From NCBI RefSeq assembly GCF_030813915.1, contig NZ_JAUSUJ010000030.1:1-64000 (forward strand): a stretch of DNA of 64,000 nucleotides, written 5' to 3'. Position 1 is the stretch's first letter, and each line of letters starts with the position of its first letter. Below the pieces are notes generated by a model. That model saw only the letters and a program-made list of their open reading frames with translations, was not told the DNA's origin and ran no database searches. Made by a program: the position numbers and the translations under genes. This document shows positions 28,608-37,179 of the stretch, one piece after another. The DNA comes from Rhodoplanes tepidamans (GTDB lineage Bacteria; Pseudomonadota; Alphaproteobacteria; Rhizobiales; Xanthobacteraceae).

Positions 28608-29101
28608 AAAAAACAGTTCACGCACTCCGCCGCGTCGGCGAGGTCGGCCGCGTCCATGGCGTCGAACAGCGCGTTCATGATCGGCTGGCGGATGCGGGCG
28701 GAGCGCGCCAGCATCACCACGGGCTGCGTCTCCTTCGACGCCGCGGCGATCGCCCGCAGGTCGGCGCCGGTGAGCCGGTGGAAGGTCAGGCGGTCGTACG
28801 TCTCCTCGCGAAGGCCGCGCGAGGACGAGCGGACCTGGAGGCTGCGCGGCTCCCGCAGCGGCAGCTCGATGGTGCCGTCGGGATGACGCACGGCCCGCTT
28901 CGGCAGCTTGCCGCTCTCGTCGGCGTCCTCGTCCACGACGGCGGCCGCAGCCGGGTCCTCGTCGACGACGACGTCCGGCCCGGCCGGGACGACGGGGCCG
29001 GTCGGCCCGGCCGCGCGCATGCGCTCCAGCGCGCCGGCCTGCTGCGGCACGAAGCCCTCGTCCAGGTCGATCACGGTCTCGGTGGCAGGCTGCTTCGCCA
29101 T
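28580..29101 (-). CDS. Tail assembly chaperone, short form (Mu gp41-like)
   Basis: A 173-residue protein, located between the tail tube and tape measure genes. An Asp/Pro/Val-rich N-terminus precedes a compact helical domain (RLTFHRLTGADLRAIAAASKETQPVVMLARSA). It ends CFFGSGPTTGR in frame, but a T6C slippery heptamer sits 9 codons before the stop, allowing a -1 shift to an extension of ~50 residues. Confidence 0.82.
   Translation of the reverse strand: MAKQPATETVIDLDEGFVPQQAGALERMRAAGPTGPVVPAGPDVVVDEDPAAAAVVDEDADESGKLPKRAVRHPDGTIELPLREPRSLQVRSSSRGLREETYDRLTFHRLTGADLRAIAAASKETQPVVMLARSARIRQPIMNALFDAMDAADLADAAECVNCFFGSGPTTGR
28607..28613 (-). promoter_or_regulatory. Programmed -1 ribosomal frameshift site TTTTTTC
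   Basis: Heptamer T TTT TTC of the X XXY YYZ type in frame at codons Cys-Phe-Phe. The -1 frame beyond it stays open for ~50 codons and ends 5 bp before the tape measure gene, while the zero frame stops 9 codons later. The downstream GGGAGTGGCCCG is GC rich and could fold. Confidence 0.8.
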
Positions 29102-29124
29102 GATGGGGGCTCCGTTCGTGGGGA

Positions 29125-29490
29125 TCAGGAGACGGTGAATTCCTCGGGCTCGCCGACCGCCCAGGTCAGCTCGACCTTGCCGCCTTCGCCGCCCGTGAAC
29201 TCGGGGATCTCGGTCATGAAGGCGTCCGACCAGGTCAGCACCTGGCCGGTGTCGCAGGTCACCTGCAGCTCGCCCTCCTCGGCCGAGTAGAGGTCGGAGG
29301 CGCGCTGGCCCTTGCGCAGCGGCACCGTCGCCTTGACCTCGCCGGGCGTGAACTCCTGCGCCCGGCCGACCGCGCGGCCATAGGTGACGGGGTTGTTCTT
29401 GATGCCCCCGGGCTTGAACTTCGCCCCCTTCTCGACCTGGAGGTTCTGGCCCTTCCACACCACGTCGACGATCCCGAGCGTCTGCGCCAT
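29125..29490 (-). CDS. Tail tube protein (Mu gpM-like)
   Basis: Inner tube of the contractile tail, 121 residues, beta-rich (VTYGRAVGRAQEFTPGEVKATVPLRKGQ, GELQVTCDTGQVLTWSDAFMTE). Length and position right after the sheath protein are those of Mu gp40/M. Each tube ring is expected to be a hexamer. Ends GEPEEFTVS. Confidence 0.88.
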   Translation of the reverse strand: MAQTLGIVDVVWKGQNLQVEKGAKFKPGGIKNNPVTYGRAVGRAQEFTPGEVKATVPLRKGQRASDLYSAEEGELQVTCDTGQVLTWSDAFMTEIPEFTGGEGGKVELTWAVGEPEEFTVS

Positions 29491-29529
29491 CGCAGCGGTT
29501 CCCTTCCTGTTTCGGGCGGCCGTCGGCCG

Positions 29530-31005
29530 CTAGACCTCGAACTCGAGCCGGCCGGCCAGCACGATGAGATTGTCCATGACCTTCACGCGCTGGATGCTGT
29601 TGACCCGGTGCCGGTCGTCGGCGTCGCGCTCGAAGCTCGACCGGCCGACCGTCTCGGTGGCGTCCTGGATCCAGCCGTTCCGCTCGTAGACCTGGCACCG
29701 CGCGGCCCACGAGCCGTGCAGCTTCTGCGGGGTCACGACGGTGGGCGAGTGCTCGGCCGCCGGCGAGCCGTCGGACGCCAGCTTGTGGCGCGGATAGGTC
29801 GCCGCCGTGTGGGCCCGCCAGTCGTAGCGGATGCGCGAGAGGGTCGCCGGCACCGTGATATCGAGCCAGGCGTCCGACTCGGCGCCGTCGCTCGTCGTCT
29901 TGAACGTCGTGATCACACGGTCGAGCCTGACTGTGCCGTCGGTGTCGACCTCGAAGGTCGAGATGCCGGAATGGAGGAGCAGGTCCTGCTCCTCCTCGGT
30001 GAACCTGTCGGCCGAGGCCGGTGCCGCGATGCCGGGCAGCGCCAGGCCGCGGAGCTGACGGGCCGGATCGGCGGCGAGCTGGGCCTCGGCGATGCCGGCA
30101 AGCGATGCCGCCCAGGCCCACGGCGGCGAGGCCGACCGGTTGGCGCCGGGCGCCGACGGCATGTGCGGCGAGTTGGTATAGCCACCGAGCGTGCCGAGCT
30201 GTCCGAAGGTCCCGTGAGGGCCCCAGTAGATCTTGACGTCCTTGTGCGCCATCGCGGTGTAGCGCTCCGCCGCCCAGGCGGCGAGCGCGGCGAGGCTGGT
30301 CGAATCGGTCCAGGCCGTGACGGCGCCCGTGAACCACTCGGCCGCGATGGCGTCCAGCAGGGTCGTCACGTCCGGGTTGCCGCTGCCGCCGCTCATCGCC
30401 GTGACGGTACAGCCGACGCCGGCCGGCATCACGTCGTCGATGCGCGGATTGACGGCGAGCTGCAGGGCGTTGCCGGCCTCGCCCTTGTGCTTGGCCGTCA
30501 CCGTCACCGTGCCGGTCGTCGCCGAGGCCGTCACCTCCAGGTCGGCCACGGCCGTCAGGGCCGCGGCGACCGCGGCGCCGATCGTCGTGGCGCTGTCGCT
30601 CGCCGCGACGCCGACCGTGACGCGGTGGTCGGCGACGTGCACGGCGATCGTGCCGGCCGCCGTGGCCGGGCCCGTGAAGACGAAGGTGCCGGTCGCCTGC
30701 ACGCCGTCGCCCTTGTCGGCGAGCGCGATGGCGTAGAGGTCGGTGGTCTTGTTGGCCGCCTTGAAGGCCTGCACCATCCGGTCGCCGATCGAGCCGGCGC
30801 CGAACAGGCTGGCCCCCTGCGCCGGCCGGGTGATCCGGTAGATCGTGGCGGCGGCCGCCGACCCGGTGCTCAGCTTCTGCACGAGCAGCACTGCGCGGGC
30901 CGGCCAGCCATAGGTCCCCGACTTGCGATCGTAGACCGGCGCCACCTCGACATAGGTGCCGGGCTTGCGCAGGTCGTACGGGATCTCGTCGAACGTGATG
31001 GTCAT
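29530..31005 (-). CDS. Tail sheath protein (Mu gpL)
   Basis: Contractile sheath subunit of 491 residues. The N-terminal arm ([22 protein letters not shown]), the inner domain [46 protein letters not shown] and the C-terminal sheath region [17 protein letters not shown] support the family. It implies a myovirus-type particle. Confidence 0.93.
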   Translation of the reverse strand: MTITFDEIPYDLRKPGTYVEVAPVYDRKSGTYGWPARAVLLVQKLSTGSAAAATIYRITRPAQGASLFGAGSIGDRMVQAFKAANKTTDLYAIALADKGDGVQATGTFVFTGPATAAGTIAVHVADHRVTVGVAASDSATTIGAAVAAALTAVADLEVTASATTGTVTVTAKHKGEAGNALQLAVNPRIDDVMPAGVGCTVTAMSGGSGNPDVTTLLDAIAAEWFTGAVTAWTDSTSLAALAAWAAERYTAMAHKDVKIYWGPHGTFGQLGTLGGYTNSPHMPSAPGANRSASPPWAWAASLAGIAEAQLAADPARQLRGLALPGIAAPASADRFTEEEQDLLLHSGISTFEVDTDGTVRLDRVITTFKTTSDGAESDAWLDITVPATLSRIRYDWRAHTAATYPRHKLASDGSPAAEHSPTVVTPQKLHGSWAARCQVYERNGWIQDATETVGRSSFERDADDRHRVNSIQRVKVMDNLIVLAGRLEFEV

Positions 31006-31027
31006 GGCTGCTCCTCAGCGCTACGTC

Positions 31028-31303
31028 TCAGCGTTTCTTGGGCTTGACGGCGGCCTCGGCCGCGACGGCCGGCACGTCGGGCTCGGTCGCGACGGCCGGC
31101 TGCGCCGGCACGGCCGGCTGCGCCGGCACGGCCGGCTGCGCCGGCACGGCCGGCTGCGCCGGCAAGAGGTCGCCGTCGGCGAGGCGGCGGCGGACGTAGC
31201 GGTCGAGCTCCACCCGCTTGCCTTCGGCCGGCCACGGGCTGCCGTCGGGCAGCGGCACGCGGCGGCCTTCGGCGGGTTTCAGAAACGCGGTCTCGGCGGG
31301 CAT
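31028..31303 (-). CDS. DUF2635-like phage protein (Mu gp38 position) with hexapeptide repeats
   Basis: Ninety-one residues. The first 50 residues ([34 protein letters not shown]) match the DUF2635 type of small Mu-like proteins. It then carries four copies of PAQPAV, encoded by 18-bp direct repeats at 31095-31165, and a charged end. Repeat number is likely to vary between relatives. Start overlaps the upstream stop by one base (TGATG). Confidence 0.75.
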   Translation of the reverse strand: MPAETAFLKPAEGRRVPLPDGSPWPAEGKRVELDRYVRRRLADGDLLPAQPAVPAQPAVPAQPAVPAQPAVATEPDVPAVAAEAAVKPKKR

Positions 31304-31884
31304 CAGGTCCCCCTCGGCAGGATGGTGTCGGTCGGCTCGCCGGCGGCCTGGCCGGCCTCGGCGTCGAGGTCCCAGGCGGTCACGAGCCGCAGGAAGTCGT
31401 CGCTCGATGCGATGGCATCGAGCGCATCGGACAGGTCGACGCCGACGTCGACGTCGACCGTGGCGATGGCGATGCCGACGTCGCTCCAGCCGTCGGCGAA
31501 GGCCGAGCCGGCGCGTGTGACCGACAGCGTGCCGACCCCCGGCACGGTCAGCCCGTGCAGCAACGCGGCCGCCGCGATGGTCGACGGATAGAGACCTGGC
31601 CCGACCCGGTCGCCGAGGAAGCGCGCCGCGCGGCTCGTGTTCTTGATCACGATGGTCAGCGTGAAGCCGAGGCGCCCCGTGATGGTGCGCCCCGCATTGG
31701 CGTCGGGCTCGATCGAGCGCCACGAGAAGCCGAGCCACGGCGTCGCCTTCGCGACTACGCCCTTGAACTCGTCGAGCGTCATCGGCGACGGCACCAGCTC
31801 GAACGGCCAGCGGCTCGGCGCGAACACGGTGCGCAGCCGCGCCTCGACGGCCTGGTGCACGGCCGTGATGGGATCGGTGCTCAT
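31303..31884 (-). CDS. Phage gp37-like tail/neck protein (DUF1834)
   Basis: A 193-residue product in the Mu gp37 position between gp36 and gp38. The family's common region includes LPRGT-like C-terminus, PFELVPSPMTLDEFKGVVAK, GRLGFTLTIVIKNTSRAARF and DVDVGVDLSDALDAIASSDD. In Mu-like phages it helps finish the tail or join it to the head. Confidence 0.8.
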   Translation of the reverse strand: MSTDPITAVHQAVEARLRTVFAPSRWPFELVPSPMTLDEFKGVVAKATPWLGFSWRSIEPDANAGRTITGRLGFTLTIVIKNTSRAARFLGDRVGPGLYPSTIAAAALLHGLTVPGVGTLSVTRAGSAFADGWSDVGIAIATVDVDVGVDLSDALDAIASSDDFLRLVTAWDLDAEAGQAAGEPTDTILPRGT

Positions 31885-31927
31885 CGTCTCGTCCCTGTCG
31901 CGCCTGCGGCGCTCCCCGCCTCTTGCA

Positions 31928-32356
31928 TCACCAGTCCCTCAGCGAGGCGCTGCCGAAGACGGCGTCGCGGTCCTGCACGCGGGCGCTCGACCCGGCCGAG
32001 AGCGTGGCGACCCCCTCCAGCGTGACGGTGCCGGCCGCGATGCCTTCCAGCCAGGCGATGGCCTCCTTGCGGGCGAGCCTCATCTGCTCGGTCGGCTCGC
32101 GGTCGCCGCCCTGCGCCAGGTCGTAGCGGGCCAGCACGCACGCGGCCCGCTCCACCGCCTGCGGCACGACGGCGAGCGGCACGGCGTAGCGGCGCCGCAG
32201 GTAGCTGTCGATCAGTGCCGAGGCGTCGCCGATCGCCCGCTCGATGCGCTCCGGCTGGATGGTCTCGGGCAACGCCCCGTCGCCCGCGCTGAAGCGCAGG
32301 ACCTCGGTCTCGCCGAAGCGAGACACCATGTCGGCGACGGTGGCGTAGGCGGTCAT
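31928..32356 (-). CDS. Head-tail connector protein, DUF1320 family (Mu gp36)
   Basis: A 142-residue neck protein. Typical beginning TAYATVADMVSRFGETEVLRFS followed by IERAIGDASALIDSYLRRRYAVPLA and VERAACVLARYDLA. It is expected to close the head-tail joint below the portal, like HK97 gp6-type adaptors. Confidence 0.9.
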   Translation of the reverse strand: MTAYATVADMVSRFGETEVLRFSAGDGALPETIQPERIERAIGDASALIDSYLRRRYAVPLAVVPQAVERAACVLARYDLAQGGDREPTEQMRLARKEAIAWLEGIAAGTVTLEGVATLSAGSSARVQDRDAVFGSASLRDW

Positions 32357-32358
32357 GA

Positions 32359-32610
32359 TCAGGCGCCGATCGGGCCGGAGAGGTTGCAGGCGACGCCGGA
32401 GGCGCGGCGCAGCGCGTCGAGCGCGGCGTCGGCAAAGCCGCAGACGTAGTCGAGATCGGCGTCGGCCGTGTCGAGGCTCTCGCACTGGAGCCGTGCGATC
32501 ACGGTGCCGACCGGCACGCCGGCCAAGAAGGCCTGCCGGCCCTCGTGATAGTCGGACCGCGCCGCGTCGGGCTCGGGCTGCTCGTCCGCGAATGGGGTGC
32601 CATCGCTCAT
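32359..32610 (-). CDS. Small acidic phage protein, paralogue of 32613-32807
   Basis: Eighty-three residues, acidic N-terminus, then YHEGRQAFLAGVPVGTVIARLQCESLDTADADLDYVCGF, the same pattern as its upstream neighbour (DAGRSAFRAGLPVSEIFVQAWSG...). Two genes lie tandem, 2 bp apart. Likely a small capsid- or neck-associated helical protein, duplicated locally. Not recognised. Confidence 0.7.
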   Translation of the reverse strand: MSDGTPFADEQPEPDAARSDYHEGRQAFLAGVPVGTVIARLQCESLDTADADLDYVCGFADAALDALRRASGVACNLSGPIGA

Positions 32611-32612
32611 GA

Positions 32613-32807
32613 TCAGCTCCTGGTGTCGAAGACGGCGTCGATGCGCCGGATCGTCTGTTGCAGCGCGTCGACGTAGCCGTCCAGCCACGCCTCCGCCTCG
32701 TCGTCGCTGCGGCCGGACCAGGCCTGGACGAAGATTTCGCTCACCGGCAGGCCCGCGCGAAAGGCGCTACGGCCGGCATCTCGGTGGACGGTGTCGGTGT
32801 CGGCCAT
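32613..32807 (-). CDS. Small phage protein, paralogue of 32359-32610
   Basis: Sixty-four residues, with RSAFRAGLPVSEI and the acidic DDEAEAWLDGYVDALQQTI. By eye, positions 12-45 line up with the following gene, which points to a tandem duplication. Function unknown. Followed by the DUF1320 gene after the second copy. Confidence 0.68.
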   Translation of the reverse strand: MADTDTVHRDAGRSAFRAGLPVSEIFVQAWSGRSDDEAEAWLDGYVDALQQTIRRIDAVFDTRS

Positions 32808-32939
32808 GATCAGGAGCCTCGACGTCGGCGAAACGAGGCCGGAGAGGCGTGCCTCTCCGGCAGGGGCGGCCGGCCCGAGAACCCTCCGGCTGCCGCCCGG
32901 CGGCGCCGCACCCCCGTGACGGCGCCGATCACGCCCGCG

Positions 32940-33368
32940 TCAACCGACGCGGCGGACGATCAGCATCGGGTCGCTCTCGATGGCCGTTCGATCGGCCTCC
33001 GAGAGGTCGTCGAGCCACAGCGTCGTCTCGGCCGGGGCGAAGCTGCGCCGCGCGCGGCGGCGGCCGAGCGGCAGCCGCGAGCGCACGACCATGTGGGGCC
33101 GCAGCTGCGGGTCCGGGGTATCGCCGGCGGCGGGTGTGGACCCCGCCGCCGGTTCCACGGTCGTCGCTCGCGGGTTATCGGTGACCGGCGTTGCCTCGCT
33201 CGGTGTCGAGAGGGAGGAGGGAAGAGGAGAGCCGCCGTCCGGTGCGGGTTGCGGATCGGCGGCAGGCGCCGGCGGGGCCTGGTCGGGCCCGGCCGGGGCG
33301 GCGCTCTGCGCGGGCGCCTTGGTCTCGGATGGCGTCTCGGACGCCTTGGGCTTGCGGGGGCGGGCCAT
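32940..33368 (-). CDS. Hypothetical phage protein, Pro-rich (Mu gp35-like position)
   Basis: 142 residues, of which the first ~85 are Pro/Ala/Thr-rich low complexity and the C-terminal part is compact ([47 protein letters not shown]). It lies just after the major head gene, where Mu-like phages have the HI1506-like gene, which also has a disordered start. In the 132-bp gap before the next gene no coding signal was seen. Confidence 0.7.
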   Translation of the reverse strand: MARPRKPKASETPSETKAPAQSAAPAGPDQAPPAPAADPQPAPDGGSPLPSSLSTPSEATPVTDNPRATTVEPAAGSTPAAGDTPDPQLRPHMVVRSRLPLGRRRARRSFAPAETTLWLDDLSEADRTAIESDPMLIVRRVG

Positions 33369-33379
33369 GCGTCACCCGA

Positions 33380-34273
33380 TCAGGCGAGCCAGGGGACGAC
33401 GAGCAGCTCGGCCGTGCCCTTCCACTCGTTGGTGACGCCGCCGGTACCGTACTCGCTGTTGAGCAGCTTGCGCGCTTCCGACTCGAGCGTGCCGGGCACG
33501 ACCAGGAGGTCCGGCATGTTGCCGAGCGGCCGCCCGTAGTCGCCCTTCATGTCCATGAGGGCGGCGCGGGCGATCGCGTAGTTGGTGGCGTTCAGGGTCT
33601 GCTTGGAGCCCCAGGCGAGCTGCCAGTAGCCGTAGCCGACGTTGCCGCGGGCATCGGCGCCGTACAGGAACTCCTTGTTCATGAACACGTGGTCGTCGTC
33701 GACCTTGGTCTTGCTGACGAACTCGAAGTCCCGCCGCTTCTGCAGGATGATCGGCTTCATGACGCGCCGGGTGCAGAGCAGGAACCACGGCGTGCCGGAC
33801 CCGCCGTCGGTGTTGGCGACCGAGGTCTCGACGCCGTTCGCGTCGAGCACCGGATGGTCAGTGTCGAAAAAGCTCTGGCCGTCGTAGCAGGTGCCCGTGA
33901 AGCCGCCCTTCAAGGCAGCCCAGACCAGCTCCTCCCACTTCGAGCCGGTCGACTGGCCCATCTCCTGGAACATCGGGGAGTAGATACCGAGATTGTCGGT
34001 GTCGATGTCGTCGCGGTCGACGCCGACGGTCAGCTCGAACGCCTTCTCCTTGATGGCGTAGTCGTGCTGCGCGAGGTTGTGCACGACGCGCGGGCCGATC
34101 CACTCGCGCACGCCCGGCATCTTGCCGAGCCAGCCGTACTTCTGCTCCTTGGTGGTCGCCGGCACGACGGTCGCGACCCGCGCGTACTGCGAGGTGGCGA
34201 GACCGAGACCCGACTGAAACAGGGCGGAGAAGCCGACCCGCAGGGCGTCGAGATTGGCGGCGTTGATCAGCAT
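33380..34273 (-). CDS. Major capsid protein (Mu gpT-like)
   Basis: Head shell subunit, 297 residues, starting LINAANLDALRVGFSALFQSGL and containing GWLGKMPGVREWIGPRVVHNL, GIYSPMFQEMGQS and FFDTDHPVLDANG, all of the Mu T (gp34) family. HK97 fold is expected. It follows the decoration protein by 14 bp, as in Mu-like phages. Confidence 0.93.
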   Translation of the reverse strand: MLINAANLDALRVGFSALFQSGLGLATSQYARVATVVPATTKEQKYGWLGKMPGVREWIGPRVVHNLAQHDYAIKEKAFELTVGVDRDDIDTDNLGIYSPMFQEMGQSTGSKWEELVWAALKGGFTGTCYDGQSFFDTDHPVLDANGVETSVANTDGGSGTPWFLLCTRRVMKPIILQKRRDFEFVSKTKVDDDHVFMNKEFLYGADARGNVGYGYWQLAWGSKQTLNATNYAIARAALMDMKGDYGRPLGNMPDLLVVPGTLESEARKLLNSEYGTGGVTNEWKGTAELLVVPWLA

Positions 34274-34287
34274 GGTGCCGGCTCCGA

Positions 34288-35136
34288 TCAGGCGAACGTG
34301 ATGGCGCCGGAGACGGCGAGGCGGCCGTCCGGCTGAACGAGGACGAGCCGCCAGGTGGCGGTGCCGGCCTCCGTGATGGTGATGTCGATGTCGCCGTCCG
34401 ACTCGCTGACGAGCTGGAACGCCTTGCCAGCGACCAGCGGGATCAGCAGGCCGTCGGTGCCGATGGCGACGCCGCCCGAGGGGGCCGTGCCGATGATGGC
34501 GTCGCCGTTGGCGTCGCTCGACAGATAGGCCAACACGCTGCCCCGCACCGCGAGGTCGTCGCCGACCGAGTCCTTCAGCTGGATCGCCACGTTGATGGCG
34601 TTGGCGGCTTCGGCGCCGACCGTAAAGGTGGGCGTGCCGAAGCGCTCGTAGACGCCGAGGTTCGCGCGCGCCGTCGCCTTGGTGCCGACGTCGGAGAGGT
34701 TGTTGGCGGCGAGCAGCCCGGCGCCGACCAGCGGGCCGAAGCCGATCTCGACCCACACGCCCTGCGCGTCGAGGCCGCGGATCAGGCCAGCCACCGAGCG
34801 GCCGGTGCCGACCTTGGCCACCGTCTCGTCGTCGACGATGTAGCAGGCGTCGCCGATCTCGGCCGCCGTGATCTCGTCGGCGCCGGCCGAGTTGGCGAAG
34901 CGGTAGACGCCACGCTTCACCCGCACCGTCTCGTCGCCGGACGACCCGGCGTTGACGACGCGCGCCTCGGCGCGCCCGACGGCGATCAGGCCGGTCGCCG
35001 CCGTGCCGGGCTTGGCGTAGCCGTCGGCGTCGAGCACGACGAGCGCGCCGGCGTAGATCGTGGTCGCGGCGAGCACCGGATACTCGGCGAGGTCGCCCAC
35101 CTGCTCGGGCGTGTTGCGGTCCTTGGCGAGCGCCAT
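34288..35136 (-). CDS. Head decoration protein with DUF2190-like N-terminus
   Basis: 282 residues. The N-terminal ~150 residues (LAEYPVLAATTIYAGALVVLDADGYAKPGTAATG) are like small capsid decoration proteins of Mu-like phages. The C-terminal half (ANNLSDVGTKATARANLGV, then a beta-rich domain with DIDITITEAGTATWRLVLVQP) looks like a separate surface module. It overlaps the protease gene by one base (TGATG). A longer reading frame upstream is a shadow of the protease. Confidence 0.82.
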   Translation of the reverse strand: MALAKDRNTPEQVGDLAEYPVLAATTIYAGALVVLDADGYAKPGTAATGLIAVGRAEARVVNAGSSGDETVRVKRGVYRFANSAGADEITAAEIGDACYIVDDETVAKVGTGRSVAGLIRGLDAQGVWVEIGFGPLVGAGLLAANNLSDVGTKATARANLGVYERFGTPTFTVGAEAANAINVAIQLKDSVGDDLAVRGSVLAYLSSDANGDAIIGTAPSGGVAIGTDGLLIPLVAGKAFQLVSESDGDIDITITEAGTATWRLVLVQPDGRLAVSGAITFA

Positions 35137-36203
35137 CAGACGGTCTCCTTCTCGGCCTTCAGCGTCTCGGCGTACTTCGCCGGATCGACCCCCATCAGGG
35201 CGCACACCTGGCGCTGCTCGGCCGTCAGGCCGTCGGCGCCGGCAGCGCCGGGCTCGCGCCGGCCGCCCGTGCCGCCGTCGTGGATCGACGGCAGCGCCTC
35301 GAGCTCCTTGGTCACGCCGGCCGGATCCTTGGTGTGGCGCGCGATGTAGTGGTCGCGCATCGGCTTGATCGGCTTGCCGTCGGCGATCGCCTTGTCGATC
35401 GCGCGCTCGGCCTCGGCCCGCGCCTGGTCGCCCTCGAGCTTGGTGAGCCTGGTCTGCAGCGCGATCACGGTGCCGCGCAGCTCCGCCTCGGTCTTGGTGC
35501 CGGCCGAGGTCACGGCCTGCAGGTGCACGACCAGGCCGTCCGGCGTCGCCGTCGCCGCGGCGTCGGCGGCGAGGCCGGCGGCCGCGGCGATGCGGGCCAA
35601 GAGGCCGGACACCTCGGCGGCGTGGGTGGTGACGGCCGTGTGGGCCTTCGTCGCGGCCGCGAGGATCGCGGCCTCGTCGGCGTCGGCGGCGAGGCCGAGG
35701 GCCTTGCGCAGCGCGTCGAGATCCATGGAGCTGCTCCGATCGTGGAGGGTTGCGAGCTGGAGATTGGGGTCGTTGGTGAGACTGGCGCGGAGCACGCGGA
35801 CGACGCGGCCGCCGTCCTTCTCGGCCACGAAGGCGGGCGAGATGCCGCGATAGGCGTGATCGGCCAGGAGCTGGGCGCCGGTGGCGGTCCACTCGACGCG
35901 ACCCCACAGACCGTCGGGCCGGGCCTGCATCTCGACGATCCAGCCGCGCGCCGGCGACGGTCGCCCGTCGGGCGCCGCCTTGTCGATCGCGTGGTTCTCG
36001 TCGATCGCCAGCTTGCCGGCCGCCATCGACGCCGCGATCACGGCCTGCGCGTCGGCAAGCCGGTAGGGCCCGCGGCCGTCGACGCCCGAGAACGTCCCGG
36101 CCGGGACCAGGTGCACCCATTCGGGCACGCCGCCGGCGCCGGCAGCGCCGGCGGCCGCGAGTGCCGAAAACAAATGGATGACGAGGTCGGGCATGCGGGG
36201 CAT
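35136..36203 (-). CDS. Prohead protease/scaffold protein (Mu gpI-like)
   Basis: 355-residue Mu I-type maturation protease whose C-terminal portion also acts as scaffold (gpZ in Mu). The conserved N-terminal part is PEWVHLVPAGTFSGVDGRGPY, LAIDENHAID, and the substrate-side YRGISPAFVAEKD; the C-terminal half is helical and Ala/Glu rich. Start is ATG 36203 (or ATG 36194). It opens a head gene block preceded by a palindrome shared with other late blocks. Confidence 0.88.
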   Translation of the reverse strand: MPRMPDLVIHLFSALAAAGAAGAGGVPEWVHLVPAGTFSGVDGRGPYRLADAQAVIAASMAAGKLAIDENHAIDKAAPDGRPSPARGWIVEMQARPDGLWGRVEWTATGAQLLADHAYRGISPAFVAEKDGGRVVRVLRASLTNDPNLQLATLHDRSSSMDLDALRKALGLAADADEAAILAAATKAHTAVTTHAAEVSGLLARIAAAAGLAADAAATATPDGLVVHLQAVTSAGTKTEAELRGTVIALQTRLTKLEGDQARAEAERAIDKAIADGKPIKPMRDHYIARHTKDPAGVTKELEALPSIHDGGTGGRREPGAAGADGLTAEQRQVCALMGVDPAKYAETLKAEKETV

Positions 36204-36231
36204 ATTGGAGATGCGCCCCGGATCCCGTCAT

Positions 36232-36247
36232 GCCCGACGCGGCGGGC
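36232..36247. promoter_or_regulatory. GC palindrome before the protease gene (copy 2)
   Basis: GCCCGACGCGGCGGGC (one mismatch in the palindrome) lies 29-44 bp upstream of the protease start, in the 262-bp gap between gpG and the protease gene. It shares its centre with copies at 23514 and 45929. Confidence 0.45.
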
Positions 36248-36392
36248 GTGCCCCTGACCAGCCCCGATCGCGCGAGCCGCTGCGGCGGCCACCGGTGCGA
36301 CGGCCGCGCCGGAGCCCCCGACGCCCGGACCGCCTCCGTCAGGCCCTTCCACGCCCTTTTAAGACCCTTCGAGACGGCCCTGCAGCCCCGAG

Positions 36393-36440
36393 GGAGCGCA
36401 GCGACATGCGGGAGCGCCGTCCCGGCCGTCGCTGCGCTCC
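36393..36440. terminator. Long inverted repeat between gpG and protease genes
   Basis: Perfect 13-bp arms GGAGCGCAGCGAC and GTCGCTGCGCTCC with a 22-nt spacer. On the minus strand it lies just after the gpG gene and could end that transcript; it lacks a U tract. The rest of the 36204-36465 gap shows no gene. Confidence 0.45.
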
Positions 36441-36465
36441 GCCCGGGCTACGATCACGGCGACGA

Positions 36466-36981
36466 TCACGCGCGCGGGGTGCGGCGGTCGATCGCGTCGG
36501 CGATCGTGTCGGCGATCGTCTCCTCGTCGGCCTTGGAGATGCCGAGGAAGGGCCGCGCCGGGATGGTGACGGAGTCGCGGAACTGCAGGCCGCTCGCCAG
36601 ACGGAACACCAGGTGGCTCGCCTTCACGGGCTCGATGGTCGCGCCGAACTGATGGACGGCCGCGTAGATCTTGTTCGTGCCGACCTCGACGGAATCGCGC
36701 GCGGCGCGGAACGTGATCGAGCCCATCAGGCCGCCGCGCATCGCGCTCTCGCGCAAGGTTCCGGGGCCGCGCTTGAGCGGCGCGTAGTCGGGGTTCAGGG
36801 CCGCCCACGCATTGCCCTGCGGATCGCGCGCCTCCTCGAACCGCGTGTGGGTGTTCTCCACCAGGCCGGTGCCGATCGCCCGCAGCACCGGCGTGGTGTC
36901 GGTCATCAGCCGCTGCAGCGCTGCGAAAGCCTTCAGCACCACCGCGTCGTCGATCGTGGTCTCCAGCGTCGCGCCGGCCAT
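36466..36981 (-). CDS. Phage virion morphogenesis protein (Mu gpG)
   Basis: 171 residues, of the virion morphogenesis/gpG family. The match includes DPQGNAWAALNPDYAPLKRGPGTLRESAMRGGLMGSITF and YAAVHQFGATIEP, ending IPARPFLGIS. In Mu gpG acts late in head or tail joining. A 260-bp gap separates it from the next late gene. Confidence 0.9.
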   Translation of the reverse strand: MAGATLETTIDDAVVLKAFAALQRLMTDTTPVLRAIGTGLVENTHTRFEEARDPQGNAWAALNPDYAPLKRGPGTLRESAMRGGLMGSITFRAARDSVEVGTNKIYAAVHQFGATIEPVKASHLVFRLASGLQFRDSVTIPARPFLGISKADEETIADTIADAIDRRTPRA

Positions 36982-37129
36982 GGAGGTCCTCCTTGCGCGC
37001 GATGGGCGCGCCGTGCAGTCGCCGCGACGTTATCACGAGCGTGGCCGCGCGACCACGCGAGGCGAGCGAATGACGAAACCTATCTCGCCCGCATTTACCC
37101 GGCGAGGCTTTCGTGAGATAGTTAAGTTA

Positions 37130-37179
37130 GTCCCGCAGGGACGCCGGGCGGCAACCCGGTCCACAGCTAGGAGACCACC
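37130..37179 (+). ncRNA. Structured leader upstream of the moron membrane gene
   Basis: Two adjacent hairpins are visible: GTCCC-GCA-GGGAC (37130-37142) and CCGGG-CGGCAA-CCCGG (37144-37159), followed by CAGCTAGGAGACC up to the ATG at 37180. The CGGCAA-loop hairpin and the CAGCTAGGA tail recur after the gene. Possible cis-regulatory RNA; a simple 5' hairpin is the plain explanation. Confidence 0.4.

Noticed and set aside
31095-31165. CRISPR-like array
   Set aside because: Repeats are directly adjacent 18-bp coding units (PAQPAV), without spacers.
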